64,000 nucleotides of DNA from Burkholderia sp. GAS332 (GCA_900142905.1 FSRV01000003.1:124001-188000), one strand, 5' to 3'; positions 35,057-44,536 are shown, numbered from the stretch's first letter. Made by a program: numbers and translations. The notes: a model not told the origin generated them from the sequence alone.

Positions 35057-37405
35057 GTGGATGCAAGGACCAATCGGAACAAATCACTTCGGGCAAAGCG
35101 TGGCAACGGTCCCGATGTCGTGCGGCAGGTGAGCGGGCGCTATGCATCGTTGATCGCGGGGCCCGCGGTCGGGCTGACCGTACTTTGCGCGCAAGCGCAA
35201 ACCGCTCCCGCCGCTCCCGCGCCGATCGCGGCGAGCGCCACGGGCACTTCGGCCCTCACTACACCGGCGCGGGTATCCCCCAAGAGCGCACCGCCAACTG
35301 ACGCGACCACGCTGAATACGGTCGAAGTCACAGCGAACCGGCGGCGGGAGCCAGCGCGTGAAGTGCCGATGCAGGTGAATGCGTTGAGCGCGCAGGAACT
35401 CCAGCGCAAGGGCGATCAGTCAATGCACGATTACCTGTCCAAGGAACCGGGCGTATCCCTGAATTCGCAGGGAGCGGGTCAGGCCCAGATCAGCATGCGG
35501 GGAGTGACAGCGGGCACAGACATATCGCCGACGGTCGGGGTATACGTAGACGATGTCCCGTTCGGCTCCAGTACGGTCTATGGGAGCGGTGCATCACTTG
35601 CTTTGGATATGGGTCTGCTCGATCTGAACCACATCGAAGTGCTGCGGGGACCGCAGGGGACGCTCTACGGCGCCGGTGCAATGGGCGGTCTGCTGAAATA
35701 TGTGACCAATGAGCCGGACACCGAGGGGGGCGTAAGCGGACATGCGGGCGTCATGTTCTCCGGCACTGAACATGGTGGGCTCAACAACACCGAAAGCGCG
35801 GTCGTGAACGTGCCGATCAAAGAGGATGTAGCGGCTCTGCGGGTGAGTGCTTTCAACCAGCAGGATGGCGGATACATCAATCGGATTGGTAGCGATCCGC
35901 AGAAGGGGGTTGACGGCGCTACTACGCGTGGTGGCCGCGCGTCGCTGACGGTGACGCCGACCAAAGACCTGACCGTGCGTCTGACGGCGACCACGCAGCA
36001 GATCAAGCGCGATGGGACAGGGTACGTCGACTACAACTTCACGACGCGGCAACCGCTGTACGGCGACCTCACGCAGAGCCGAAAGGTCAACGAGCCGTTC
36101 AATCAACTGATCCAACTGTACTCCGCAGACGTCGAATACGATTTCGGCTGGGCGCGGTTGAACGCCGTCTCGGCCTATCAGACTATACGCAGCAGTGCAG
36201 TGCTCGACCAGTCGGCCTCCTATGTCCCGCTGGTGAACGGGCTGATTGGAGCGCCGGTCTATGCATTGGGCTACAGCCAGCAGGCTGTTTCGACGAAGAA
36301 GTTTACGCAGGAATTCCGCCTGACGTCAGCGGCCAATCGCAGCCTCGAATGGGTTGCAGGACTTTTTTATACGGACGAGCATAGTACGAATAACCAGATT
36401 GCCAACCTCGCGGGATCCGGGACATCGCTCAATCTGCTCACGGCGGAACTTCCGTCGACGTACAAGGAATACGCAGCTTATGGCGATTTGACCTATCACT
36501 TCACCAGCCGCTTGTCCGCAACCGCTGGATTGCGGATTGCCCACAACAATCAGGCATTTAACGAAATGACGTCCGGCATGCTTGCGGGCGCGCAGAATAT
36601 CTCAGGCCAGTCTTCCGATACGAGCAAGACTTACCTTTTCACGCTTAACTATCTGCTGACCTCGAACAGCAGCGTGTACGGGCGCATTGCCAGCGGCTAC
36701 CGGCCTGGTGGTCCCCAACCGAGTCTGCTCGACTTGACTACCGGGAAATTGACACCGGGAACATTCAACCCCGACACGCTGACCAGCTATGAAGTGGGCT
36801 ACAAGGCTGATTTTCTGGACAAGCGTGCGTCGGTTTCCGTGTCTGCGTTCGATATCGAATGGAGAAACATCCAGCTCCATGACGTAGTCAATGGCCTAGG
36901 TGTGATAACCAATGGTGGTAAGGCCCGGACGAAGGGGGTGGAGTTCTTTGGCTCCTTGAATCCGGCTCCGCAGTGGCGCCTGAGCACCGGCCTGACCTAT
37001 ACCGACGCCCGGCTGACTCAGGATGTGCCTGGCATCCAGGCCATGTCCGGCGACCGCATGCCAAATACGCCTACGTTCGCTGCTACCGTCAACGTCGACT
37101 ATCTGTTTAACGTCGCCTCGTATCGTGCCTACGTGGGGGCGACGGAAACCTATATTGGACAACGCAACTCGGGCTTTGCTAATAGCAAGGCTTCCCCGAA
37201 CTTCAGCCTGCCGGGTTATTTCACAACCGACCTGCGCGCCGGTATCGATCTGAACAAGGCGACCGTATCCTGCTTTGTTCATAACCTCTTCAACAAGCGT
37301 GGCATGCAATCCGCGCAGACCGACTTCGTCCCGCTCGGTGGCCCGGCCGAAGTTGCGTTTATCCAGCCTTTCACGATCGGCATGCAGGTCGATGTCCCAT
37401 TCTGA
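35057..37405 (+). CDS. TonB-dependent outer-membrane receptor
   Basis: 782 residues from GTG 35057, chosen because AAGGAG lies nine bases upstream; an ATG at 35018 adds 13 residues and lacks a ribosome site. A signal segment (SLIAGPAVGLTVLCAQAQTA) and a Pro/Ala linker precede the TonB box region (TLNTVEVTA), the plug domain (PGVSLNSQG, ISMRGV, VEVLRGPQGTLYG-like VLRGPQGTLYG) and a long beta-barrel ending in phenylalanine. There is no N-terminal signalling domain, so no ECF-type regulation is expected. It would import a large ligand with energy from TonB. The surrounding peptidases and the private Ton operon suggest a peptide or siderophore. Confidence 0.92.
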   Translation: MDARTNRNKSLRAKRGNGPDVVRQVSGRYASLIAGPAVGLTVLCAQAQTAPAAPAPIAASATGTSALTTPARVSPKSAPPTDATTLNTVEVTANRRREPAREVPMQVNALSAQELQRKGDQSMHDYLSKEPGVSLNSQGAGQAQISMRGVTAGTDISPTVGVYVDDVPFGSSTVYGSGASLALDMGLLDLNHIEVLRGPQGTLYGAGAMGGLLKYVTNEPDTEGGVSGHAGVMFSGTEHGGLNNTESAVVNVPIKEDVAALRVSAFNQQDGGYINRIGSDPQKGVDGATTRGGRASLTVTPTKDLTVRLTATTQQIKRDGTGYVDYNFTTRQPLYGDLTQSRKVNEPFNQLIQLYSADVEYDFGWARLNAVSAYQTIRSSAVLDQSASYVPLVNGLIGAPVYALGYSQQAVSTKKFTQEFRLTSAANRSLEWVAGLFYTDEHSTNNQIANLAGSGTSLNLLTAELPSTYKEYAAYGDLTYHFTSRLSATAGLRIAHNNQAFNEMTSGMLAGAQNISGQSSDTSKTYLFTLNYLLTSNSSVYGRIASGYRPGGPQPSLLDLTTGKLTPGTFNPDTLTSYEVGYKADFLDKRASVSVSAFDIEWRNIQLHDVVNGLGVITNGGKARTKGVEFFGSLNPAPQWRLSTGLTYTDARLTQDVPGIQAMSGDRMPNTPTFAATVNVDYLFNVASYRAYVGATETYIGQRNSGFANSKASPNFSLPGYFTTDLRAGIDLNKATVSCFVHNLFNKRGMQSAQTDFVPLGGPAEVAFIQPFTIGMQVDVPF

Positions 37406-37436
37406 ACGGCCATCGGAAGCCCAGTGCTGATGGGGT

Positions 37437-37473
37437 CTGGTTGAACAACCGGTTTGCATTATTGCTCAACCAG
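37437..37473. repeat. Inverted repeat downstream of the receptor gene
   Basis: CTGGTTGA (37437-37444) and TCAACCAG (37466-37473) are exact 8-bp arms around a 21-nt loop, 32 bp after the receptor stop. No T-run follows. It could attenuate transcription between the receptor and the peptidase gene. Confidence 0.35.
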
Positions 37474-37717
37474 CAATCTGACTTTCTGATCATGGCCGCA
37501 GGGATTTCCGATGGCCTTGGCGGCGGTGCGGTTCGCTTCATTCGACCGCGCCGCCATAGCTGAAAGCGGGTGTTCCGGTGCATGACTTCTGATCTCGCTG
37601 GTCGGTCGCGCTCGATCCGTTCTGCGAGCGGGATACGGCCATAGATTGCACACTGCCGCGCGTGAGATGCTAGGCGCGCAATGTCTTTGAACCATCGCAA
37701 TTGTCGGCAAACTTCCA

Positions 37718-39787
37718 ATGCTCACTAAGCCTTATCCTTTCACGCGTTCCGTCGACAGTGTCGAGGAGCGCAGCGGCTTGCGCTTTCCTGATCCTTACCG
37801 CTGGCTCGAGGAAAATACCGACGAGGTCAAACGCTGGCAGAATGAGCAGAACCAGTTGGCAATGGATCATGTGCGGCGCTGGCCGCATTTTGAGGCGCTG
37901 AGAAGCCGCGTCGATCACTTCCACAGGGGGCGAGCGTCTGGTATCGCTCGCCAGGTGGCTGGTAGATCTTTTCGAGTCTCAACCGAGGGAGCGACGTCGG
38001 GCTGCGTTACTGTTTCCCAAGCGCTCACGGACGAAAGCCGCATCCTGTTCGATCCTCGGCAGGAGAACCCCAATTCATCGCCTGTTATTTCGTGGTTTGC
38101 AGTTTCTCCCGATGGATGCACGCTTGCGCTTGGTGTGTGCGCAGATGGCAGCGAAAACAACACCATACGGTTGATTGACGTTGCCACCGGTGGCCGCTTG
38201 CCAGATGCCCCGACGCATGTGCTGATGGATGCCTGGATGGGCGGCGCGCATTGGCTAGAGGACTCAAGCGGATTCTTCTACGCGGCCCTGACAGGTTCTA
38301 CGCAGGATCTCACGCAGGCGATCTTTTTTTATCGTCTTGGCGAGCCTCCACCTACAGTACCTGAGCCGATCCCGTTTCCCGTTGATAGCTGCGACTATCG
38401 TGCAGTGACGATTTCGCATTGTGGTCGGTGGGCAGTTGCGAGCTTTGGCATGATGGCCACAAGGCCTGTGGCGCTGCGCGATCTCAGCGATCCCAGAAGC
38501 ACCTGGCGACCGTTTGTAACCGATATTCCCGGCTTGCTGGCCGGCCACATCATCGGCAAACGCTATGTCGCTGTCACCGATGTAGGTGCGCCACGAGGAC
38601 GTGTTGTCTCTGTTGCGCTGGACTCGCCAACGCCGAACGACCCCGACACCTGGCAGGAACTGGTTCCCGAATCCGACGCAACCATCCGCACCGTTGTTCC
38701 GGTCGGCGACCGGTTGTACGTGATTGAACTCGTTGACACCTACGCGAGTGTGCGCTTCTTTAGCGCAAATGGTACTGAGCTCGGCGTGGTCCCATTGCCG
38801 GGTAAGGGGGCTCTGACGGAGATGCCATTTCCGTTGATGAGACTCGTTGCGCACCGACCCTCAGATGAGTTCGTCTTTGGATTCTCGTCGCTGACAGAGT
38901 CGAGGGGTATTTATCGCCACCGTCCTGATGAGGACCGATTCGAGACGCTGATCGCACCAGAAGCGCGCATTGAAAACGCTGTGGTTGAAGATCACTGGGC
39001 CGTGTCGCCTGATGGAACCCGCGTGCCCTATCACACGATCCATCTCGCTAACCTCGACCGCAGCGGTCCCCACCCCGCGTTGATTTTTGGGTACGGCGCA
39101 TACGGTGTTTCGTGTGATACACATTTCCCGGGCGCAGCTGCTGCCTTCATCGAGGCCGGTGGTGTTTTTGTTCACACCCACTTGCGTGGAGGAGGCGAGT
39201 TCGGTCTGGAGTGGTCGCGAGGTGGGGGGGGGGAGAACAAGCAGCAAAGCTACGATGATCTCTATGCGATCGCGGAGGAGCTTATCGCTAAGGGGGTGAG
39301 CACGCCGCAGTTGCTTGGCGTCACTGGTGCATCAAGCGGTGGGTTAATGTCGGCTGTCGCCATCACGCAACGGCCCGACCTCTGGAAGCTCGCGATCCCA
39401 CGCGTGCCAATTCTCGATCTGATAGGGGCAATCCGGACGCGCTATGGCGAGTATGTCTGGAAGTTTGAACTGGGTGATTCGAACGATCCGAACGCAGTGC
39501 GTCGCGTTGCGAAACTTTCGCCTTATCAACTGGTGAAGGACGGCGTGTCGTATCCCGCAGTCTATCTGGATGCCGGAGACACCGACCCGCGTTGCCCTCC
39601 GTGGCATACCCGAAAGTTTGCTGCGCGGCTGCAGGCCGCACAGACTGGAGAGAATCCGATTGTGCTGCATGTATGGCCCAATGCGGGTCATGGCTGGGCA
39701 ACCTCCAGAGACGTGGAGCTCGAAGAGCTTACCGAGTGCTTTGCCTTCGCGATGCAAATTCTTCGATTGACGCCCCTGACATCTTGA
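37718..39787 (+). CDS. Prolyl oligopeptidase family serine peptidase (S9A)
   Basis: 689 residues. The N-terminus (DPYRWLEENTDEVKRWQNEQ) and a central seven-bladed propeller precede the hydrolase domain. The nucleophile is Ser539 in GASSGG, the acid lies in GDTDPRCPP, and the histidine is in NAGHGW. Members cleave after proline in short peptides that can pass the propeller pore. No signal peptide is visible, so action is cytoplasmic. The gene contains a run of ten G at 39224-39233 in the RGGGGENKQ region just before the catalytic serine; loss or gain of one base there would truncate the enzyme. It sits between the receptor and an M81 peptidase. Confidence 0.88.
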   Translation: MLTKPYPFTRSVDSVEERSGLRFPDPYRWLEENTDEVKRWQNEQNQLAMDHVRRWPHFEALRSRVDHFHRGRASGIARQVAGRSFRVSTEGATSGCVTVSQALTDESRILFDPRQENPNSSPVISWFAVSPDGCTLALGVCADGSENNTIRLIDVATGGRLPDAPTHVLMDAWMGGAHWLEDSSGFFYAALTGSTQDLTQAIFFYRLGEPPPTVPEPIPFPVDSCDYRAVTISHCGRWAVASFGMMATRPVALRDLSDPRSTWRPFVTDIPGLLAGHIIGKRYVAVTDVGAPRGRVVSVALDSPTPNDPDTWQELVPESDATIRTVVPVGDRLYVIELVDTYASVRFFSANGTELGVVPLPGKGALTEMPFPLMRLVAHRPSDEFVFGFSSLTESRGIYRHRPDEDRFETLIAPEARIENAVVEDHWAVSPDGTRVPYHTIHLANLDRSGPHPALIFGYGAYGVSCDTHFPGAAAAFIEAGGVFVHTHLRGGGEFGLEWSRGGGGENKQQSYDDLYAIAEELIAKGVSTPQLLGVTGASSGGLMSAVAITQRPDLWKLAIPRVPILDLIGAIRTRYGEYVWKFELGDSNDPNAVRRVAKLSPYQLVKDGVSYPAVYLDAGDTDPRCPPWHTRKFAARLQAAQTGENPIVLHVWPNAGHGWATSRDVELEELTECFAFAMQILRLTPLTS

Positions 39788-39847
39788 TCCCGCGTATCTG
39801 TAGCACTTTGTACGAACTGGCCGAAGGGCCACTCAGGAGAGAGAATT

Positions 39848-41344
39848 GTGAAAATCTTCGCTGCAACACTGGTTACCGAGACGAATACCTTTGCACCGAG
39901 CCCGACCGGACTTGGAGGCTACGCCGCGTATGGTATCTATCACGGAGATGCAAGCAACGTGGTGCCAGATGGCATGCTCGGGCTTGGAATGGTCGAATTG
40001 CACAGGCTCGCGGCAGCGCACGGTCATGAACTTGTCGAAAGTCTGTCGACGATGGCACAACCTTCAGGCCGTACCGTGCAACAGGTCTACGAAGGTTTTC
40101 GCGAGGAGATTCTCGCGGATCTGCGAGCCGCGCTTCCAGTCGATGCCGTGGTGCTGATGCTGCATGGTGCCATGGTTGCCGAACATTGTGATGATTGTGA
40201 AGGAGACCTGATCGAGTCGGTTCGTGCACTGGTTGGCGAAGCAGTCCCCATCGGGGTGGAGCTCGATTTGCATTGCCACTTCACCGAGCGGATGCGGCGC
40301 AACGCAAACGTCATCATCTGCTACAAGGAATATCCGCACACGGACGCAATCGACCGCCTCCGAGAGGTGTTTGCGTTGACCGTCGCAACTGCGGAAGGGC
40401 GCATTCGTCCTGTGACTGCGGTACACGATTGCCGCATGGTGGGGATATGGCACACAACCCGCGAACCCATGATCGGCTTTGTTAAGCGAATGCAATCACT
40501 GGAGGGGATGGACGGCGTGTTGTCCGTGTCTTTCGGTCATGGTTTTCCATGGGGCGACGTGGCTGAGACTGGCGCCCGGGTCTGGGTGATTACCGACAAC
40601 GATGAAGTCAAGGCTCGACGTATCGCGATGCAACTGGGCCAGGAGTTGTGGGAAATGCGTGAGGCCGCGCGCCCGGTGGTATTGTCCATCGATGAGGCGC
40701 TGGATCGCGCCCTGGCGGGGAACGGCGGTCCCGTCGTACTTGCCGACGTTGCTGACAATCCCGGCGGCGGGGCGCCGTGCGACAGCACGTTTATGCTTCG
40801 GCGGCTCGTCGAGCGTGGTATCGGAGACGTTGCATTTGGCTGCGTTTACGACATCGGTGCGGTCCAGATGTGCAGGGAGGCGGGGGGCGGGGCACGCCTG
40901 ACGCTCCGGATCGGCGGCAAGTCGGGAGTGAGTTCCGGTATGCCGCTGGATTTAAGGGTCACCGTGCGTGCGCTCGCGGACGAGCATGAGCAACGTATAG
41001 GTGGTGCGGCATGCAGCCTAGGCTCGGCGGCGTGGGTATCCACGGATGACAACGTCGATATCGTGCTGGTGAGCGTACGTGAGCAAACGCTTGCCCCGAC
41101 GGCTTTCACCGATCTTGGAGTTGAACTCGCATGCAAACGCATCGTTGTTGTCAAATCCACGCAACATTTCCACGCGGAATTTGCGCCGATCGCGCGAGAT
41201 GTGCTCTACGTTTCGACACCAGGCGCCTTGACACCTGATTTCGTCAATATTCCGTACCGCGTTCGCAATCTCAACTACTGGCCGCGGATCGCGAATCCCT
41301 TTGGGGATCTACCCCTGCATGACCGGAGCCCAAATCACGTTTAG
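39848..41344 (+). CDS. M81 family metallopeptidase (MlrC-like), second copy
   Basis: 498 residues starting at GTG 39848 behind AGGAGAGAG. Family motifs are intact: TETNTFAPSPTG at 10-21, HGAMV at 106-110, DLHCH at 140-144, CYKEYPHTDA from 158 and the NPGGGAPCDST loop. It differs strongly from the copy at 16639, so it is not a recent duplicate. MlrC, the best studied member, hydrolyses linearised microcystin and its tetrapeptide. Here the gene follows a prolyl oligopeptidase by 60 bp and faces the XRE-cupin regulator, so a late step in breaking down an unusual peptide is likely. Confidence 0.87.
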   Translation: MKIFAATLVTETNTFAPSPTGLGGYAAYGIYHGDASNVVPDGMLGLGMVELHRLAAAHGHELVESLSTMAQPSGRTVQQVYEGFREEILADLRAALPVDAVVLMLHGAMVAEHCDDCEGDLIESVRALVGEAVPIGVELDLHCHFTERMRRNANVIICYKEYPHTDAIDRLREVFALTVATAEGRIRPVTAVHDCRMVGIWHTTREPMIGFVKRMQSLEGMDGVLSVSFGHGFPWGDVAETGARVWVITDNDEVKARRIAMQLGQELWEMREAARPVVLSIDEALDRALAGNGGPVVLADVADNPGGGAPCDSTFMLRRLVERGIGDVAFGCVYDIGAVQMCREAGGGARLTLRIGGKSGVSSGMPLDLRVTVRALADEHEQRIGGAACSLGSAAWVSTDDNVDIVLVSVREQTLAPTAFTDLGVELACKRIVVVKSTQHFHAEFAPIARDVLYVSTPGALTPDFVNIPYRVRNLNYWPRIANPFGDLPLHDRSPNHV

Positions 41345-41379
41345 CTTTGTGAATGTGCTCGCTGGCGGAATTCGTGTAG

Positions 41380-41399
41380 CGCGCCGATACTCTGGCGCG
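41380..41399. terminator. Possible bidirectional terminator stem
   Basis: CGCGCC (41380-41385) and GGCGCG (41394-41399) form a GC-rich stem with an 8-nt loop between the convergent M81 and XRE-cupin genes. A T-run is lacking, so it is only a weak candidate. Confidence 0.35.
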
Positions 41400-41477
41400 T
41401 TGCACGGGAGGTAGCCGTGGTGATGGCTGAACCCGATGACGTGGCGTCGCAGCCGCGTTATCGCATAAAGCACCCGT

Positions 41478-42137
41478 TCATTCGTGCTTCTGAAATTGCT
41501 CCATGATTTGATCCCCCTCGTCCGTGCAAACAGAGAGAACGCGACATGAGTCATCCGATGCCGCAATGTAAGCGTGGCCCATGCTGCTATCGAAGTAGAC
41601 GGACTCGCCAGCCTTCAGCCGGACAGGAGCATAAAACTCCGAATGAAACTCGATTTCTCCTTCCAGCACGTAAGCAAACTCTTCTCCGGAATGCTTGATC
41701 AGGCCGCCGAATTCCTTCACAAACTCCTCAATGCTGCGCGCACGCACATCGGCAACGATCGGAACGAGTTGCTTGTGTAGCAGTTCCACTGCAAGGTAAG
41801 TCTGTCCGTAGGCGCCTGTCTGCAGCGCCAAACCCTCACCGAGTCGCTGGACGACACGTCTGCCGGAGACGGACGGGGTGGCGTCGTTTTCCGCCTTGTC
41901 GGCGAGAATACCCAGCAACTCCGATAACTCCACGCCCAAGCCGGCGCTCACTACCGTAAGTTTTTCGTAGGAAAGCGATGCCCTTCCCATCTCGAGCTTC
42001 GAGATGGTTGAAATGGCAAGCCCTGTTCGATCGCTCACTTCCTGCAACGTCAGCCCGAGTTTGAGACGCAAGGCGCGAATGGCTTGGCCGGGCTTGTTCA
42101 GGACGGCCGGATCAACTGTAAATAGATCTTTACTCAT
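41478..42137 (-). CDS. XRE family regulator with C-terminal cupin domain
   Basis: 219 residues. A helix-turn-helix of the XRE type spans about 17-75 (RLKLGLTLQEVSDRTGLAIS, then STISKLEMGR), and a cupin sensor domain follows (FAYVLEGEIEFHSEFYAPVR, GESVYFDSSMGHAY). This architecture is common for regulators of amine and amino-acid catabolism (PuuR type). It is divergent from the tonB gene, and its own promoter region has TATTATGCCAAAAAA (42145-42159), nearly the same as a site in the D-amino-acid operon promoter. It is therefore the likely local regulator of the whole 28-48 kb locus. Confidence 0.87.
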   Translation of the reverse strand: MSKDLFTVDPAVLNKPGQAIRALRLKLGLTLQEVSDRTGLAISTISKLEMGRASLSYEKLTVVSAGLGVELSELLGILADKAENDATPSVSGRRVVQRLGEGLALQTGAYGQTYLAVELLHKQLVPIVADVRARSIEEFVKEFGGLIKHSGEEFAYVLEGEIEFHSEFYAPVRLKAGESVYFDSSMGHAYIAASDDSCRVLSVCTDEGDQIMEQFQKHE

Positions 42138-42183
42138 AGTTCTATATTATGCCAAAAAACTTCGCGATGCGTGCAGCGAGCCA

Positions 42184-42208
42184 ATATTTTGCCTGTGAGG
42201 AAAAATAT
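42184..42208. promoter_or_regulatory. Dyad in XRE/tonB intergenic region
   Basis: ATATTTTGCC (42184-42193), TGTGA, GGAAAAATAT (42199-42208) is an inverted repeat with one mismatch per arm, in the 282-bp region between the divergent XRE-cupin and tonB genes. It is a candidate site for the regulator or for a global regulator. Confidence 0.4.
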
Positions 42209-42419
42209 ATTCAACTTCGAAAATTGTTGGTGTATTCTACGGTTCATATCGCCGCAAACGTGGTGATTCGGACCATTGATAGCCACGCTTTGACGGCTGC
42301 TTCGAAGGACCGCCGCATCGGGGCGGAAACGTGTGAAGAAGCAGATTGGCGGGCGAGACAGACATAGAAAATAGCGCTCAGGTAGCGTCGACAGGCGCGG
42401 GTGCTTGCAGGAGACACAA

Positions 42420-43052
42420 ATGAAGTTTGCAGTCCAGCAGCATTCCGCGAACCGATTCGTCGGCATCGGGTTCGTAGCACTACTACACGTTCTGCTCATC
42501 TATATTTTGCTGAATGGCCTCGCCTCTAAAGTGATCGAGGTGATCCGCAAACCTATTGAAACAAGGATCATCGAAGAGGCGAAGCCACCCCCGCCCAAGC
42601 AGGCCATTGTATTGCCACCACCGCCGAAATTTGCACCGCCACCGCCGTTCATTCCTCCTCCTGAAGTGGTGGTCCCGGTGCAGCCGCAGGAGCCGGTCAT
42701 TGCGCAGCGTTCGACGGTGCCCCAGCAGGAGAGCGCGCCTGTGCCTGCACCGACCGTTGCAGCACCGCCCGCGCGTACGGTGCACACGGAAGTTGGCGTG
42801 GTTTGCCCGAATTCGCAGGAGGTCAGGCAGTTAATGCACTATCCGCGCGAAGCCCAGCGCGACAATATTACAGGGGACGTCCTGGTGGAGTTCGTGGTGG
42901 ACGCACGCGGCAACATGGAGAGCGTGAAGGTTGTGAAGTCCGCTGATCCTGCTCTCGACCGCGCCGCGGTGAATGCGGTCAAGCAGTTTAACTGCGTTGC
43001 GCAAGGCGAGGATGTCCGTGTACAGGTGCCGTTCTCGTTCAACCTGAACTGA
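42420..43052 (+). CDS. tonB: TonB energy transducer
   Basis: 210 residues. A single N-terminal membrane anchor (FVGIGFVALLHVLLIYILL) contains the histidine typical of TonB anchors. A proline-rich periplasmic spacer (about 57-115) is followed by a TonB C-terminal domain (YPREAQRDNITGDVLVEFVV). ATG 42420 follows AGGAGA. It transmits proton-motive force from ExbB/ExbD to a TonB-dependent receptor. It begins the tonB-exbB-exbD-exbD-TPR operon, and with the receptor 5 kb away forms a private uptake apparatus. Confidence 0.9.
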   Translation: MKFAVQQHSANRFVGIGFVALLHVLLIYILLNGLASKVIEVIRKPIETRIIEEAKPPPPKQAIVLPPPPKFAPPPPFIPPPEVVVPVQPQEPVIAQRSTVPQQESAPVPAPTVAAPPARTVHTEVGVVCPNSQEVRQLMHYPREAQRDNITGDVLVEFVVDARGNMESVKVVKSADPALDRAAVNAVKQFNCVAQGEDVRVQVPFSFNLN

Positions 43053-43128
43053 AGGCAGCGCCAAGTAATGCTGGTGGGCGCTGCCTGCCAGGCTTATGAA
43101 TTGAAATGAATGAACCTGGAGCGATGAG

Positions 43129-44085
43129 ATGAAGACCCCGCGTTTGGCCGCCATTGCGGCAAGCACCATTTTTGCTCTTACCCCGGTTGCGTTGTTTACC
43201 GGAACAGGGCTGGCATATGCGCAATCTGGCGGCAATTCCACCGCCGCGTCGGCTGCGCAGACAGCAGCTTCGCCCGCGGCACAGGCGATAGCCGCACCTG
43301 CGGCGCAGGGTGACCAGGCTGGTCCTCCGCCGGTGGTGCCGATGACCGAGGCGGTATCGAATCCGTACGGACTCGATGCGCTGTGGAAGGGCGGTGACAT
43401 CGTCGCCCGGAGCACACTCGTCATTCTGGTGATCATGTCGATGGGCAGCTGGTACATCATGGTGACCAAGTTTTTTGAGCAATTCCGAGCAAATCGTCGC
43501 GCCCGCTCGGCGGACGAGACGGTATGGAATGCACCATCCCTCGAAGCGGGAGTCCAGCAGCTCGACGAGGGCAGCCCGTTCCGTTACATCGCAGGCAGCG
43601 GGATTGAAGCCGGTCGTCACCACGAAGGGGCGCTCCTAGAAAAGGTCGATCTCAACACCTGGATTGGTGTTTCGATCGAGCGGGCAACCACGGTTGTTTC
43701 CAACCGCTTGCAAGATGGTCTTGCCTTTCTCGCAACAGTCGGTTCGACAGCGCCTTTCGTAGGTCTGTTCGGTACCGTCTGGGGTATCTATCACGCGTTG
43801 ACAGCAATTGGCGTTGCTGGGCAAGCGTCGATCGACAAGGTGGCGGGCCCAGTGGGCGAGGCGCTCATCATGACGGCGATCGGCCTTGCGGTCGCGGTGC
43901 CGGCGGTGCTCGGCTACAACTTCCTCGTGCGCCGCAACAAGGCAGTGATGGAGCAGGTGCGCGGCTTCGGCGCGCAGTTGCATACCGTGCTGCTGAGCGG
44001 TGCGGGCACGGCCACGAACGTATCTGCGGGTGCGGTGCCGGTGGCCTCGCCTGCGCACCGGTCTGTGAAGGCAGCAACTTCGTAA
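43129..44085 (+). CDS. exbB: ExbB/TolQ/MotA family proton channel protein
   Basis: 318 residues, longer than the usual ExbB because an N-terminal signal-like segment and an Ala/Pro-rich extension (about 1-80) precede the conserved core. The core has a first helix (LVILVIMSMGSWYIMVTKFF) and then the characteristic FLATVGSTAPFVGLFGTVWG and IGLAVAVPAVLGYNF helices. It forms the pentameric motor of the Ton system. It is 76 bp after tonB and 12 bp before the first exbD. Confidence 0.92.
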   Translation: MKTPRLAAIAASTIFALTPVALFTGTGLAYAQSGGNSTAASAAQTAASPAAQAIAAPAAQGDQAGPPPVVPMTEAVSNPYGLDALWKGGDIVARSTLVILVIMSMGSWYIMVTKFFEQFRANRRARSADETVWNAPSLEAGVQQLDEGSPFRYIAGSGIEAGRHHEGALLEKVDLNTWIGVSIERATTVVSNRLQDGLAFLATVGSTAPFVGLFGTVWGIYHALTAIGVAGQASIDKVAGPVGEALIMTAIGLAVAVPAVLGYNFLVRRNKAVMEQVRGFGAQLHTVLLSGAGTATNVSAGAVPVASPAHRSVKAATS

Positions 44086-44097
44086 GCGGAGCAGATC

Positions 44098-44526
44098 ATG
44101 GCTATGAGCACAGGACAAGGCGGCGAAGAGCACGACGAGGTGATGTCGTCGATCAACACCACACCGCTGGTGGACGTGATGTTGGTTTTGCTCATCATCT
44201 TCCTGCTCACTATTCCAGTAGTGACGCATAGCGTGACCGTGAAGTTGCCGACGCAGACGGTCCAGCCATTGCAGACGACGCCACAGAACATCGTGCTTGC
44301 AGTCAATCGGGATGGCGACGTGTTCTGGGAAGAGAAGCACGTCGATATGCCGACGCTGCTCGAGCGGCTGAAGCGGGTCGCCGTGCAGCAACCTCAGCCG
44401 GAGGTTCACATCCGGGGTGACGAGAATGCGCGTTACGAATTCGTTGGCAAAGTGGTGGTGGCGTGTGAGCGGGCGGGCATTGTGAAGGTTGACTTCATTA
44501 CGAATCCGGCTGCGCGCGGCGGATGA
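44098..44526 (+). CDS. exbD: ExbD biopolymer transport protein, copy 1
   Basis: 142 residues with one membrane helix (PLVDVMLVLLIIFLLTIPVV) bearing the essential protonatable aspartate in the NTTPLVDVMLVLL motif, and a periplasmic domain ending ARGG. It pairs with ExbB to convert proton flow to TonB motion. It is followed 10 bp later by a second exbD, as in systems with two specialised ExbD subunits. Confidence 0.92.
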   Translation: MAMSTGQGGEEHDEVMSSINTTPLVDVMLVLLIIFLLTIPVVTHSVTVKLPTQTVQPLQTTPQNIVLAVNRDGDVFWEEKHVDMPTLLERLKRVAVQQPQPEVHIRGDENARYEFVGKVVVACERAGIVKVDFITNPAARGG

Positions 44527-44536
44527 GGGGGAAGAA

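Noticed and set aside
35057..37405. Ferric siderophore receptor with ECF sigma control
   Set aside because: The receptor has no N-terminal signalling domain and no sigma or anti-sigma gene is present in the window; a Fur box was not evident. A siderophore ligand stays possible but unsupported.
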